DNA of 64,000 nucleotides from Patella vulgata (taxonomy: Eukaryota; Mollusca; Gastropoda; Patellidae), in contig NC_065882.2 of the NCBI RefSeq assembly GCF_932274485.2, positions 41,014,593 to 41,078,592 on the forward strand. Direction: 5' to 3'. The translations under genes were made by a program, and so were the position numbers. Below the pieces are notes generated by a model. The model was not told the origin of the DNA. It saw only the letters and a list, made by a program, of their open reading frames with translations, and ran no database searches. Shown piece by piece: positions 39,801-54,800 of this stretch; the stretch's first letter is position 1, and every line of letters begins with the position of its first letter.

Positions 39801-42800
39801 CCTCTTTTTGCGGCGCAGGCTTATCACTGAGTAGTAAACCATCCACAAACAATAATATAGGAAGCCTAGTGACGAGTGTAGTAAGTAGGCTATAGACTAT
39901 AGGTTTGAGTCGAGATTACTCGCTTTCAGTTTACTCTGTTTTTGCGATAACCAATTATGTGAGAAATACCATACTGACATTCGGTTTTTAAAAGTTGTAC
40001 GCGAACTAAATGCGTTTGTTAGATACTGACAGAGCAGCCCCGAGTCGAACAATCGCCGCCCGAGCTGTCTTCGTCAGCTAGTTTCACAATATCGTGCAAT
40101 AGGTGTATTAATGTGATTTTTAGGTTTAACCCCGCAAACAATGCCAAAATAGTGTTTTCACTGCTTACAGAAAACTGAAATTTAAAAAAAAAAATTTTTA
40201 TGAGGGTGACCCTCCCACACACTCCCTATCGAGCTGCCGCTCGGTCTGCGCAGCCTCATGCCTGGCACATACTTTCAACATTGTATATTTTTCCGTTTCC
40301 GCCCTCCCCCCCCACAATATATATTTCACGGCTACGTTGCGACGGTACCAGCATACCCAGTTGTTGACACCCATTACATCACTCCTGTCTAACAAATCAT
40401 AAAGCTGTGGTGTTACGGTGGCGGCATAGTATTTCACCGTAACACCACAGCCACTCTAACCATTCATAATACATCTAACTATCCTTTTACAGCACTTCAC
40501 TCCCTACACATTTCCCCTCGTCCTACTTTCCCAAACGTCAACAACACATCTCATACATCCAGTTCGCTGATTAACCCTTGTACCACGTCTACTGGATACA
40601 CAAGATTAAATGATACCTGGGTTGGATTCTACTTAAAGTCAATCTTTTGTACAGTCTGTCCAGTACAGCTTTCCAGACTTCTAGTTGGGTAGATACAGAT
40701 CATATATGAGTTTTATCAAGGTTAATCTACTTTTAGAGAAATTTTTCCTTTATTATTCAAAATCTTATTAAAAATCTGAAATTGAATCCAAAGATGTAAT
40801 TTGTATATAAATAAAAATCAAATTAATGATTTTTCATTGTTAACCCAGCTAAAGAGGACCTAGAACAGTTTTTGTTAAATTTTTTATACACCCACATTTT
40901 CATGTGGACATATTATGCCGTTGCCCCTGTCCGTCTGGACATGAGCAATTTGTTTGAGGACACTCTACAGTTCACAATTTTTATCTGATTTTAACGAATC
41001 TTGAAATTTAGGTCTTATCTCCCAAAGATCTTGGTTCCTGTCGATATTGGCATGTATCAGACCATAACTTCATGGATTATGGCCCCTGATTGTATGAAAA
41101 ATCATGTTGATTGAGTTTGAATTTTGTGAAGATCGGGCCAAAACTATCAGACAAAATGGCCACCCCTCATGTGCAACTAGTGTAAACATATGGTATATCG
41201 AAAGGTTGTGGACCCTCTAGAGGCCACAATTTTGATCCAATTTTGATGACCCTTGAAATACATATTTATTACCCACAGACCTTGGTTCCTTTCAATATTC
41301 ACGCATATCGGATCATAACTTCCTCAATTGTGGCTCTTGCCTGTACAAAAAATCACGTTTTTAGCTTGTTGTCCCTCTAGAGGTCACAATTATTATCTGA
41401 TTAAAAAATACTTTGAAATATATCACCATTCCACGATAATGAAGGTTGAATTCGAATTTTGGGAAAATCAGAACGAATCTGCCAGACAAAATGCCCGCTC
41501 TTTGTACACAAATTGTGTAAAAGTATATAATACGAAGGTTTTTAGCTTGTGGACCCTCTAGAGGCCACAATTTTTATCTGATTTTGATGAAAATTAAAAT
41601 TAATTATATCCCAAAGATCTCAGTCCCTTTTGATATTTGCACATTTCAGACCATAACTTTGTGGATGGCCCCTGATTGTATGAAAAATCGCTTTTGTTTT
41701 TGTGGGTGTATCTTGCCTGGCAACCACTGGTTCTGTTATGCATCAAGATTATGTAACTTAAATTTGAACATGCACTTTAAGCTTACTCTTATTAATAGGA
41801 CATGGTTTTGATTGAGCAGGGGTTTGGCTTAGTTATTTGTGTATTTCACAAAAAGTATTATTCTCAAAACATCTTATTCATTTCTGGAAATTTCATTCAA
41901 AACCTACATATATGTTTAATTTGTTTATATTTATAGAATTGTAGACATTATACTACTGGTAAGAACTGTGAGAGATGTATTAAGGGTTACTATGGGGACC
42001 CTAGAAGAGGATCTGAAGATGACTGCCAACCATGTGCTTGTCCTATGCGTAACACAGAAAATAATTTTGGAGATGGGTGTGTGTATAGTCCAACTCTTGA
42101 TAATAGATTTGATTATCAGTGTATGGACTGTATGATGGGATATGCAGGCAAACACTGTGAAATGTAAGTATCAGAATAGTATGCTGAAGAAATAATACCT
42201 AGAGAACTGCAGTGCATGAATTAATTACATTAATGAAGGACTTAAGACAAGTAGTGTAGGTGGGTCAAGCAACCCTGAAGAGATTAACTACCACCTGAAA
42301 ACATTGTTTTAGGTAGTGAAAGATTAATAGTGTGGACCTAGCCAACTTCTACTTATATGGAATGGAATGGGGTTGAATTCTAACTGCCAAGGATTCTGTT
42401 ATGTGCAGCCTATATGTATGCAGTGTAATAAATGGAATATTGTGAAAATGTATTTAATTTTAGCTTATGTATAATTAAAGGTGTGCCCCTGGTTACTATG
42501 GTAACCCGATGATGTTAGGAGGATCATGTAAGCTATGTCAGTGTAGTGGTAATATTAATATGGATGTATCCAGTAGTTGTAATAATGTGACTGGTGAATG
42601 TCAACAATGTGGCCATAATACGGAGGGTATATATTGTAATAGATGCAAATCAGGATATTACGGTTCAGCAGTGGATGGAGATTGTACAGGTTAGTTTTAA
42701 GCTGTTTACATATACTGCTAAATTGGAACTACTAAAATAGGTTTGTTCGTCCGTCTGTCTGTCCATCCTTCCGTCTGTCTGGCACACTTTTTGAGACACA

Positions 42801-45800
42801 ACAACTCTCCTTCTAATTTGAGCTAGAATGTTCAGACTTGGTGTAGGTGTTTATTAGGTCGATGCCTTGATGGAGTTCAAAGATGAGCATTTTCTGTTTA
42901 GGGTAAGCAGAGATCAGAAATTTGATTGGTTGATGCTTTGGGACACAATAACTTTAGTTTGATTAAATGAGAGTGATCAAACTTGGTGTATAGTTTCATT
43001 GCATCAGTACCTTGATTAAATTTGATAACGAACATTTTATGCTCGGGGTAAGCAATTTGATTGGTCGAGACTTTGGGACACAATAACTCTCCTTCTAATT
43101 GAGATAGAATGTTCAAACTTGGTGTAGGTGTTTATTAGGTCGATGCCTTGATGGAGTTTGAAGATGAGCATTTTCTACTTAGGGGAAGCAGAGGTAAGCA
43201 ATTAGATTGGTTGATGCTTAGGGAGACGATAACTTTAGTTCTAATTAAGTGAGAGTGATGAAACTTGGTGTATAGTTTCATTACATCATTACCTTGATCA
43301 AGTACCATAATGAACATTTTCTGCTGCAATAAACAATTTGATTGGTTGAGACTTTGAAACACAATAACTTTCCTTCTAATTGAGGTGGAAAGTTCAAAGT
43401 TGGTGTAGGAGTTCATTAGGTGAATGTCTTGACGGAGTTCGATGATGAACATTGTCTGCTTACGTTAAGCAGAGATAAGCAATTTGATTGGTTGATGCTT
43501 TTGGGCACAATGCTATGTTACTCCGAGTATAAATTCTTTATATCATTACCTTGACTAAGTTTGATCAGAATTTTTGCTAAGGAGCGATATACAATTTGAT
43601 TGGTCAAGACTTTGGAACATAACAACATTGCTTTTAATTGAGGTAGAAAGTTTAAACTTGATGTTGATGTTCATTAGGTGATATCTTGACTGGGTTCAAT
43701 GCTTAACATTTCCCGCTAAAGCTAAGCAGAGTTGAGCAATTTCTTTGACTTTGATTCTATCTAACAGAGAGTGATGAAATGGTTTGATAATCGGTTTGTT
43801 TGCTCTAAAATTCTTTGGATAAAGATAAACGTGCAATTAATTAATGTGTCATCTATTTATTTTGGGATTTCAGCGGGGGACATCAGCCTCACTGTTGGCT
43901 TGTTGTGTCTCATTTCTACCCTGTGGTGTGCTGTTTCTGTGATTGGTTATGATTTAACAATAATATAAAAAATATAAAAGAGAGATATTGATCAGTTATA
44001 TAATTTGTATATTTTAGCATGTAATTGTAATGTAGATGGTTCATATAATAGTTATACATGTCAAAAGTATGGACAGTGTTCATGTCATCCTAGATATCAA
44101 GGTTTACAATGTAAGGATTGTCAGGTAAGTCATCCAGTAACAGTTTTACAACATCATTGGGTAAATGTCTAATAATACAAGTATGATGCCATGATTCTTT
44201 AGGGTGGGTTTTCAAGTTAATAACCTACAGAATGTTACACTGTAAAACTGGTATCGTTTATAATGGGGGTTATAGCGCTAAAAACTAGGTATATAGTTTA
44301 ATTTCAAAACATTGTTTGATAATTGATAATAATCGTTTGAAAATTATAAAAGTAGTTTAATTAGTACTATGGCTTAATTTAATGGTACAGCGTTTAATTT
44401 CTCCGACAGGTGTTTAGAAATGGCCGACCGTTCACTTATCTAGTACGTTTATTTATTAGACGAGTAGTTCAATTTCCTGAGATGCTTGTAGAAATAAGAC
44501 CTGCTTAATTTATCTACTATGCTGAATTATTAGATGAATCGTTTATTTTCCCGTGAGCTGTCTATCCGATTGGTTCATTTTGATTACGATTATTTGCATA
44601 TGAAGTGCGAATGAAAATGATGAATTTTAAAAAAAAGCACCTTACCGTGGTCCTAGTATTATTATCCATTATCATTATCCATTAAAAATAGTAATTCCGT
44701 CATTGACAAATATATCAAAAAATCGGTAAATCACGTCCCAGGTAATTATACATTTGGAAATCAGTAAAACTCATCCCAGGTAATGTATCTTCTTTAAATC
44801 ACAAATGAATTAATTAAGTTTTCCACCTGTACACGAAGTCAACCTCGCGATGTACAACTGCACAACGATTATCTCGTGAGATGAAGAAAATATTTATTAA
44901 CTTGAAACACTTGGTTATTAAAAGGCTCCACCAAACAATAAACCATTAGTTGCACTTACGGTTCTTTGATAGTCATCGTTTCTCGTATAGTAATATATTT
45001 GTTAAAATAGAATAACATGCCTATGAATTTATTTGAAAATGACCTACACAAAATCAAAAGTAAATATTTACACGACATGCACTCTTTTTACAAGACCCTA
45101 GAAATTGTTAACGATAACCTGTAAGCTGCACGTTGATGCATACCTCGACAAGCTTCTCGTAGATGGCAGTACCAATCGATAAATTAGTGCGTACAAAGCA
45201 ATTTTGTTTTTGTGAAAAATATTAGAAATACGACGATCATAGCTGATTAACCGATAATCGGCATCTTATTTTATTATGTGCAAATAAACCTTACGGTTCT
45301 TTTGTGGATCAGGAAAACCGTGAGATGTCAATCATTGAAAATTGCGGCCGTGTGTTGATTGCAATTATTCCATTTTACGAAATAACATTAGCAGTCATCG
45401 ATCAATCAAGCTCGTTTACTATTTGATAAAAGAAAAACAACGAAGTATTACTAAATATACACAAATGTTCCAGCCGGGTATACCGGATATACCAATGCTC
45501 GCCGATGAAACAAAATAAGAGAACTAGCAAGTGTTAATCGCAGTCTCAACAATCGCCGATCAATTTAATAAAACAAAAGACAACTATCAGTCTCACATAA
45601 AACGAAAAACACAAACAGCTGTTACTATATATCACATATATGTGGGTATCAATAAACCTAACCCTAACCCTAATAATAGATATCGGTGGACTGATGAACC
45701 CTAACCCTATCCTAACCCAGCCCTAACCCAAATAATAAATATCGGTGGACTAATGAACGTTAACACAACCCTAATAATAGACTATAGAGTTTTATTGTAA

Positions 45801-48800
45801 ATAAAATTAATAGAATCCTCTGTAACATACTGGTAATACGTGATGTAAATTGTAGGAGGTGTGTGAGTAGCCCGTTCATAATTTAGCCATGACAACGGCA
45901 CCTATTTTGTGTGAAAATCCAGATTGATGGTGTCCCAATTGTAATTGTTATTTAATAATGACGTCAACTGATTATTTACTGACAATTCAGAATAAAAGTA
46001 TTGTCTAGAAGACTACGACATGGTAACAATTTGTTGTTAAAGGGGCTTCTATTACAGTCAATTATCAATTCCTTTTGATGGCACGTGTGAATTCACGTAA
46101 TATGGAAACTTGATTGACCGTATGCATTGAACAGTTGGCCATTTCTAAACCCCTCTCAGAGAAATTAAACGTTTTACCTTAAAATTAAGCCATAGTACTA
46201 ACTAAACTATTTTTGTAATTTTCAAACGATTATTATCAATTATCAAAAGATGTTTTGAAATTAAACGATATACCTAGTTTTTAGCGCTATAACCCCCCAT
46301 TATAAACGATACAAGTTTTACAGTGTTACATGGTCATTAATTGAATTGTACCATTTAAAGAGGGCGTATGTGCAATATGTGTTTAAAGTAAGAGAAGTGC
46401 AATAAAATATTTGGTGTAAGTAACACTGTAACGATGGCATCATTTAGAACAGGGGTTTTAGCGCTAGATAGTATGCATATAGTTTACTTTCAATACATCG
46501 CTTGATAATTGATAAAACTCATTTGAGAATTACAAAAAAGGTTTTGTTAGTACTATTGCTTAGTTTAACTCGTTTGAGAATTACAATAATGGTTTAGTTA
46601 GTACTATTGCTTAGTTTAATGGTAACCCGTTTAGTTTCTCCGAACAGCGTTTATAAATTTACCTTGTTTACTTATTAGACAAGTGGTTTAATTTCCCGAG
46701 ATGCGTTTATCCGATCTGTTTAGGTTCAGCCCGATCTGTTTAGGTTCATTTTGATTACGATTTACATATGAAGTACAGTTAAAAAAGGTGAATATTAAAA
46801 AAGAAATGCACACCCATAGATGCTCACCTTACCATGGTTGTAGTATTGTTATCCATTATCCATTAAAAATAGTAATTCCAACATTGACAAATACATCGAT
46901 ATATCACGTCCCTGGCAATTATACAATCGGGAATTGGTAAATCACATCCCAGGTAATATATCTTCTTTGAATCACGTCACCAGAAGTCAACCTTGCAATG
47001 TACATGTGGCAGGGCTATAATCTCGTGAGACTTCTACAGAGGCACCAAAAGTCGATATCTGTCAATCTCTCTATAGACAAGCTGTTGCCCATTTTCAGAC
47101 GGGGCTCTCGGAATGGGTTCAAACAGTATCAACAGTACTAACTAAACCATTTTTGTAATTCTCAAATGATTTTTATCAATTATCAAACGATGTATTGAAA
47201 GTAAACTATATGCATACTATCTAGCGGTAAACCCCCCGTTCTAAACGATGCCATTAACCCAGCTCTTTTCAAAAGAGGATGCCTTCATTCACTTGCATTT
47301 TGCCTATTTATAAAGTCACATGAAACGTCTCTCTTATCACGTGATGTTATTTCCATGTAATGGGTTGACACAAGTTGTAAGAGTGCTCATGCTGACGGCA
47401 ACTAGTTGCCACGAGTTGAAGTGAGTTGCAGAAAGTGAAACATGGGCAACTGGCTTTAACAAACTGGAACTAGTTCCTTTGAGTTGTAAGAGGCGCTCAA
47501 GTCAACCTTTTTTTAGTGGCATTCAGTTGAAGTCAGCAGCTCCCAGTTGCCGAAACACCAGTTGCTCTCAGTTGTAAGATCGACATCAGCCCGACTTTAT
47601 ACATAGAAACGTTTAATTTTCATGGTTCAAAAATCCATTGCAGAATAAAATTGTGCATCTTATATATTGAAGCACTTTTTAGAAGTTAAACATTTCATAG
47701 AATCATCTATTACATTGATAAAAATCAAAAGATTGGCTAACCTCTATAGCTTTGGATGAAAAGTTGTCATTTTACAAGCAGGCATCGTTGTGAGTAATTG
47801 GGGAGGCAACTGAAATGCAAATGCAAAAGTTTATCTGCTGTATATAATCTGCTATAATACCAAAATTGTTTGCTCATGTTTGTTTCAATTGAAGAAACTC
47901 ATTTCAATAATTATGGCGTTTAATTCCTGAAACAGATAAAATGAAAATCTATTTACAATAAAATTTGTAAGTATATTTTATATTGTAGAGGACCATCTGT
48001 AACAGGTATTTTCACTGAGGTGTAAGAGGGGTGATAATTTTTATTTTAGATTATTATTTTTTTTTGCATGTTGATTCATCACTGTCACTTTTATCTTTCA
48101 GTTTTATATCACTCAAAAAGACTTATTTTCTTTTATTTTTCAAAATTCAGTTTAAACTTAAAAATCCATTTTTTGCATGATTAAAAGTTATGACTAGATC
48201 TGTCAGTTTATTGAAAGTCAATCCAGCATGCTCTTTTCTAAAATATCTTATCCTGTATTAAAAGTTACAATTTATTTTTTTATTTTTATATGCCAACATT
48301 TTCATGTGGACGCATATTTTCGTCGCCCCTGTCCATCCATCCGTCCGTCCACAATTGTTTGTGGACACTCTACAGGTCACAATTCTTATCCGATTTCAAC
48401 GAAACTTGAAATATAGGTTCATCTCCTTAAGATCTCGGTTCCTTTCGATATTGGCATGTATCGGATCTTAACTTCATGGATTATGGCCCCTGATTGTACG
48501 AAACATCGCGTTTTTAGCTTGTGAACCCTAAAGAGGTCACAATTTTTATCCGATTTTGTTGAAACTTGAAATGTAACTTTATAACCCAAAGATCCTTTCG
48601 ATATTCGCGCGTATCGGACTGTAACTTCCGGAATTATGGCTTCTGATTGTACGTAAAATCGTGTTTTTTGGCTTGTGAACCCTATAGAGGTCATAATTTT
48701 TATCCGATTTAAAAAAAATGTTTTAGTGTATCACCGTTACACCTTAAGGATGTTTGAGTTAGAATTTCGTGAAAATCGGACCAAAACTGACAGACAAAAT

Positions 48801-51800
48801 AGCCGCCCCTCGTTCTCAAATAGCGTAAAAATATGGTATATCAAGGTTGTGGACCCTCTAGAGGTCACAATTTTCTTCTGATTTTGATGAAACTTGAAAC
48901 ATAAGTTTATAACCCAAAGATCTTGGTTCGTTTTGATATTTGCACATATCGGATAGTAACTTCCTGAATTATGGCTCCTGATTGTACGAAAAATCGCTTT
49001 TTTAGCTTGTGGACACTATAGAGGTCATAATTTTTATCTGATTTAAAAAAAACTTTTAGTATATCACCGTTACACCCTAAGGATGGTTGAGTTCGTATTT
49101 CGTGAAAATCGGACCAAAACTGACAGACAAAATGGCCGCCCTGCGTTCTCAAATAGTGTAAAAATATGGTATATCAAGGTTGTGGACCCTCTAGAGGTCA
49201 CAATTTTCTTCCGATTTTGATGAAACTTGAAATGTAAGTTTATAACCCAAAGATCTTGGTTCCTTTCGATATTTGAGCATATCGGACCATAACTTCCTGA
49301 ATTATGACCCTCAATTGTACGAAAAATCATGTATTTAGCTTGAGGTCCCTCTAGATGTCAAAATTATTATCCGATTTAAAAAAATGTTCAAATATATCAC
49401 TGTTACACCGTAATTTTGGTTGAGTTCGAATTTCATTAAAATCGGACTAAAACTGCCGGACAAAAATGACCGCCCCTCGTATATCAAAGATGTGGACCTG
49501 CCAGAGGTCACAATTTTGATCTGATTTTGATGAAACTTGAAAAGCATGTTTAAAACCCAAAGATCTTGGCACCTTTTGATATTCAGGCATATCGGGTAGT
49601 AACCTCTTGAATTATGGCCCCTGATTGTATGAAAAATCATGTTTTTAGCTTTAGAGGTCACAAAGATCTCAGTCCCTTTTGATATTTGCGCCATTCAGAC
49701 CATAACTTTCTGGATTATTGCCCTTGAATGTACAAAAAATCATGTTTGTTTTTAGCTTGTTCTCTATCCATCTCTTGCAAAATGTGGGCGTATCCTGCCT
49801 GGCAGCCGCTGGCTTATTTAGTTACATAAAAAAAAGATGTATTAAAAGTTAGAAATTATTTTTTATTCTGTTAAATGAAAAAAGTTGTATTAAAATTACA
49901 AAGTTTTTATTATTTGTTATTCAGTTAGATAAAAAAATAGTTACAAAATATTTGTTATTCCGTTACATAAAAAAAGCTACTTTAGACAGTTTTACTTACT
50001 TTAAAGGAGCTAAATCGCTAATATTGGGGACCTAGAAATTGACACAAATGGGTCACAACGCATATAATAATGTAATATGAATGTATTTAAACTGAATTAC
50101 ATTCAACCATTTCTGTTTTTACTGTAATTTCTAAACAGTTATGTTGGCCGAAATATGCCAGAAGTCTTAAAGGGCCAATCCCGATAATATTTTGGAGAAT
50201 AAAACTGCTTAATTTTGTATTAAAATCCCTTAAAATCCTCTACATTAGGGCCGAGCAACTAACTCAATATGTGTGATACGTTTTCAAACAACTTAAACCC
50301 ATCAGTCTTCATCTGGAAATGGAGACCGGTGTCCCAAGCTGTATTATGCAGTGTCTGGATAAAACCAGACTTTTATTTAATAAGAATAATGTGTAGGTGA
50401 AATTTACCTTTCGTTATCAAGTATAGCACATGGGTCATTCACTGTATAAACCTCAAAAGGAACGGGAATCGATTATCAGGTCACCCATCGAAAAAATTGA
50501 CCCGAAATCTTAAAAGGGTTACGTGCCCGGATAAGTAGTTTTGATGTTCACGTCCAAACGACTCAATATTTTGAGCTAAAATTTTGAGACGAGGTAAATA
50601 CAACATTTCTCTATATTTTGGCGTTTAAATTTCATACAAACTCAGAAGAATTTTATTTTTGAGACTGTTAAAATCAGGATAGTCCCTTTAATCGAATGGC
50701 AATTTCTAGCGTCTGGTTATTCAAGTCTACACCGATAATATTTATTGCGCATGCTCTCCAGATATGAATATGGTGTCACCGTTTGACATGAATTGTGGAA
50801 TATGCCTAGCCTCGTTTTTCGAGTCCCTTGTGACAAATAGCGCTGAAACGCATTATGGTACACGATTCGTGTACCAATCATAAAATGTTTATTTTGTCTT
50901 AAATATTGGATTTGTGTTTTCAATGTCGAAGATTTTAGACGATATTGAGTTAGAGACTTAGCTACTTTAATAAAGTTAAGTTGACAAATTTTATATGATT
51001 TTGTACTAGCTAGGGATTGCTATTTATTACATTCATTCTTCCAGACTAAAAGGCAGATTTTCAGACCAAACAAATTAAAAAGTAGTCATAAAATGGAGCA
51101 ATTTTGACCTAAGTTACAGACGTCTTATTGCTTTACCTTGCATTGATTTCACACCTCTATATTAATTGTTACTGAACACCTGATAGGAAGGAATTTTATC
51201 CGTGGATGGTATCTAGCCAAGGATTTTGGTTTTAATTATCTAAATAACTATCCAAAGAACACATTCAGTTCTTATTTTAGACACCGGGTAGATATGAATA
51301 AGGAAAATGACTATTGGTCTTCAGACTAGTCATGCCCTCAAACTACAATGTATGTATACAGGTAATGTGATAATGATATATTTTTGCAGGTAGGATATTG
51401 GAAATCAAATGATGGAAGAGGATGTTTACCCTGTCATTGTAGTTTAATTGGTTCTAGAAGTAATGAATGTGATACCAGAACAGGGCGATGTACATGTCGT
51501 CAGGGTATTGGTGGTAGACAATGTGATCAATGTTTACCTGGCTACTATGGTTTCGACTATATTGGTTGCAGAGGTAAATATAAATCTTTCAAATAACATA
51601 ATATGCATGCAATAACAGGGTTGAAATACCTTCTTTTTTTCCGGATTAGCCAGTGGAGTTTATTTACTGAACACATCTCTAAAAATGGACTGAAATTGTA
51701 TTTTAGGAATTTCTAGCTTATTTTTTATGAGAATATTTTACTTATAAGTAATGTTAAAACAAGATGCTTGCTTGTGAAGTAATTGAAGTTTAGATTGTAA

Positions 51801-54800
51801 ATATATTATCTTTATTTTCACAGAATGTGAACCATGTACTAAACGAGGACATATTTGTGACCCTGTAAGTGGTAGATGTGTCTGTCCACCATTAACTACA
51901 GGTTTGAGTTGTGAGAGATGTGAAGATTATAGTTGGAGTTATGATCCACGTACTGGTTGTAAGGTATGTGAAGATTATAGTTAGGGTTATGATAGACTTG
52001 GTGATAATAGTTTGAGTTAACATTATAGTTGGTTTATGATAGATTTGCTGATAATGCTATCTGATTAAGATACAGATCTATATTTCGTTTCTTTTTTTTT
52101 TATACTTCCGCTGGCCTCTACTACATCAGAGGTCATACAAGTGGCTTTTGACCCTATGACATCAAACATTCGATTAACCAATCAGCGTTGATGTTTCTAG
52201 TAGGATACCCACAGTTCTGTGCACCTCACACCAAAAACTCGCCATAACAGACTGTTTTAATAGCTAATCCCTGATATCATCCAGAACACGGGTTATATAA
52301 CAACTCTTCCAGATCCTAGTGTAGTAAAGACAAGTAAAACGAAATTTTGAAATATTAAAAAACGAAACGAAATAGGATCTGTGTTTTAATCAGATTGGCT
52401 AATAATGGGACATGCAAAGATTTTAGTTAAGGTTATAATAAACAAGAGAATCATTGTAGAATGTAGCTCTGATACAGTAATTTGTTTCCATAGAATTGTT
52501 GTGATTATGTTTACTGACTTATTGACAGAAAGATTTGAGATAGCTGTGAAGGTTATAGTTTTGATTATAGTTGGGGTTATGTTATGGTAGACCTAATATG
52601 AATATTGAAAGATTTGTGAGATTATAGTTAGGGTAATGAATAATAGACTTACTGATTCAAAGGTCTGTACGTGAGAAAATATTTGCCCCAAATTTATGTT
52701 TTTGCCACAAATTAGTGATGCTATGGGTAACATAGGTCTTAATCTCAATAATTTAAGAGAATAATAATTATTTACTATAGATATGTTTAATTTTCAGTCG
52801 TGTAATTGCAGTTCACAAGGTTCTAGAGTGAAACAGTGTAATAAAGATACAGGTGCATGTTTATGTGAATCTAACTATGAAGGATATAGTTGTGATCAGT
52901 GTTTATATGGTTATTATAATTTTCCTATATGTGATAGATGTAACTGTAATAGTAACGGTACTAAACAAGAATCCTGTAATAGTCAAGCAGTTTGTCAGTG
53001 TAATTATTCTGGTCAATGTCAGTGTAAGGTAAGTTGATTTATTTACATACACTTGTGTATGTCCAATTACGGATCTTATAACCAGCATCATGATCAGAAA
53101 TGAGCTATTGGAAAAATATAACAGCCATTATTGTTTTCACTCATATATAAAATATACAAACATTTTGATAATTCTAGTTTGACATAAAAAATTTAAAAAA
53201 TATCTGTTATCTATTCAAACTTTGCAAACATCATTTTTATGGATTATCAGATTTATGTACGGACCCACAGAATATAGATTTCAAATACTTGGATACGCTG
53301 GAAAGTGAATGTTTATTAATTCTTTTCTAAATTAAAAAAGGTTGAATTTGAGTCAGATTTTTACTTTCAATTTAGACTTATGTGGTAGGAAATTATTTAT
53401 TTGGTATTTGATAAGGGCATGTACAGAACTAAAAATATACACCTGTCTACTTGTCATCCACATGTGATTTTTATGTCCAAGTAGTAAGTAATAGTAAGGT
53501 TGACATTTTACTTAAAGGGCGTATTGCTATGTTTATTTGGAACCTTGAAATAGACAAAAATGGTGATTTATATTCAAATTTTTTGAAAAAAATGTTGTAA
53601 TTTCTAATCAGTTATGTTCGGGGAAATATGTGAACAATTCAAATTGAATGGCAGTCATTTACAACTGCTTAGTGCATTCTACACGTTTTTTAAATTATTA
53701 TTTTGTTGTTTGTGAATCAGCCTTTATTAATTATTTCCACGTTGTGTTGTAGGATATGTTTTTATTTGTGCATTACAAAAAGACAATCCAAACCATAGGG
53801 TACCCGACTCATGTACTAAGTATAAAATGTTACTGTCTGTTCCAGGCGATACTATGACTCGAAAATTGCTTACTATTTCTTCAATTTTTAATTAAAATGG
53901 TTAAAACTTCACGACCTGTCTTGAATTGTCACCCCATTACTTTCTTCGTCGAACCTTAACGCCTATAAATTCGATAAAATCCTATATTCTCTTGTAAATT
54001 TCACATTCTTCGACACTAATCAATTTCTCAGAACATAAACATTATCACTGCGCTTGCGTAAGTTGGGTCACTCTTAGGGGTATAAGGCTTAAGGTATTCC
54101 ACAAATCGGGTGCATTCGGTTAATAATATTTGTATGGGAGGAGATTCGCCCGTTTGTTTTGCGGCAATGCGAGGGGTGTTGGTGTGCGTAAGTGTGTGTG
54201 TGTTTAGGTTTATTTGGTTACCGGTATTTTAATATTCCTTAGAGATATGCATAGTATTGCATGTCTCCTAAAATATTCCTCACAGAACACTTATTTTCAG
54301 CATTAGATGGCATGGTAACCTTTCTGATAAAGTGTAAATTTGTACGATATCTTACAATTTTATGGAATTAAATAGTTTTGATTAACAGTATTTATTTTTA
54401 CTTATATTCGCGTTCCAAAGGCACACAAGATTTGTTTCAGATATTGTCGTAGAACAGATAGAAAAAAATGAATCATAGAAAATATAATTCCTTGAATAAT
54501 GGATCATCCTTTCATCGCATGCATTTGGAAGTGCACGATGCTGTGTGTATATAAGAAGGTGGATACTTTAATTTTAGCACAAGAACAGGCCTATGTCGCC
54601 CGAAGAAACACCAATTTTAAAATCAAAGACGTTAACCGTCTGTTCCTGGAGGCCACGGCTAGTGTGACAACTGGAAACTGGGCTAAGGCATGTCAACACG
54701 TCATAGACAAGGTGGAGGATCGGTTTTGGGAAGCTGGAAGATTGAATGAGGAAGTACCACCAATCGTGATTTCGTTCAGGAGTGACAGCGAGTATGAGTG

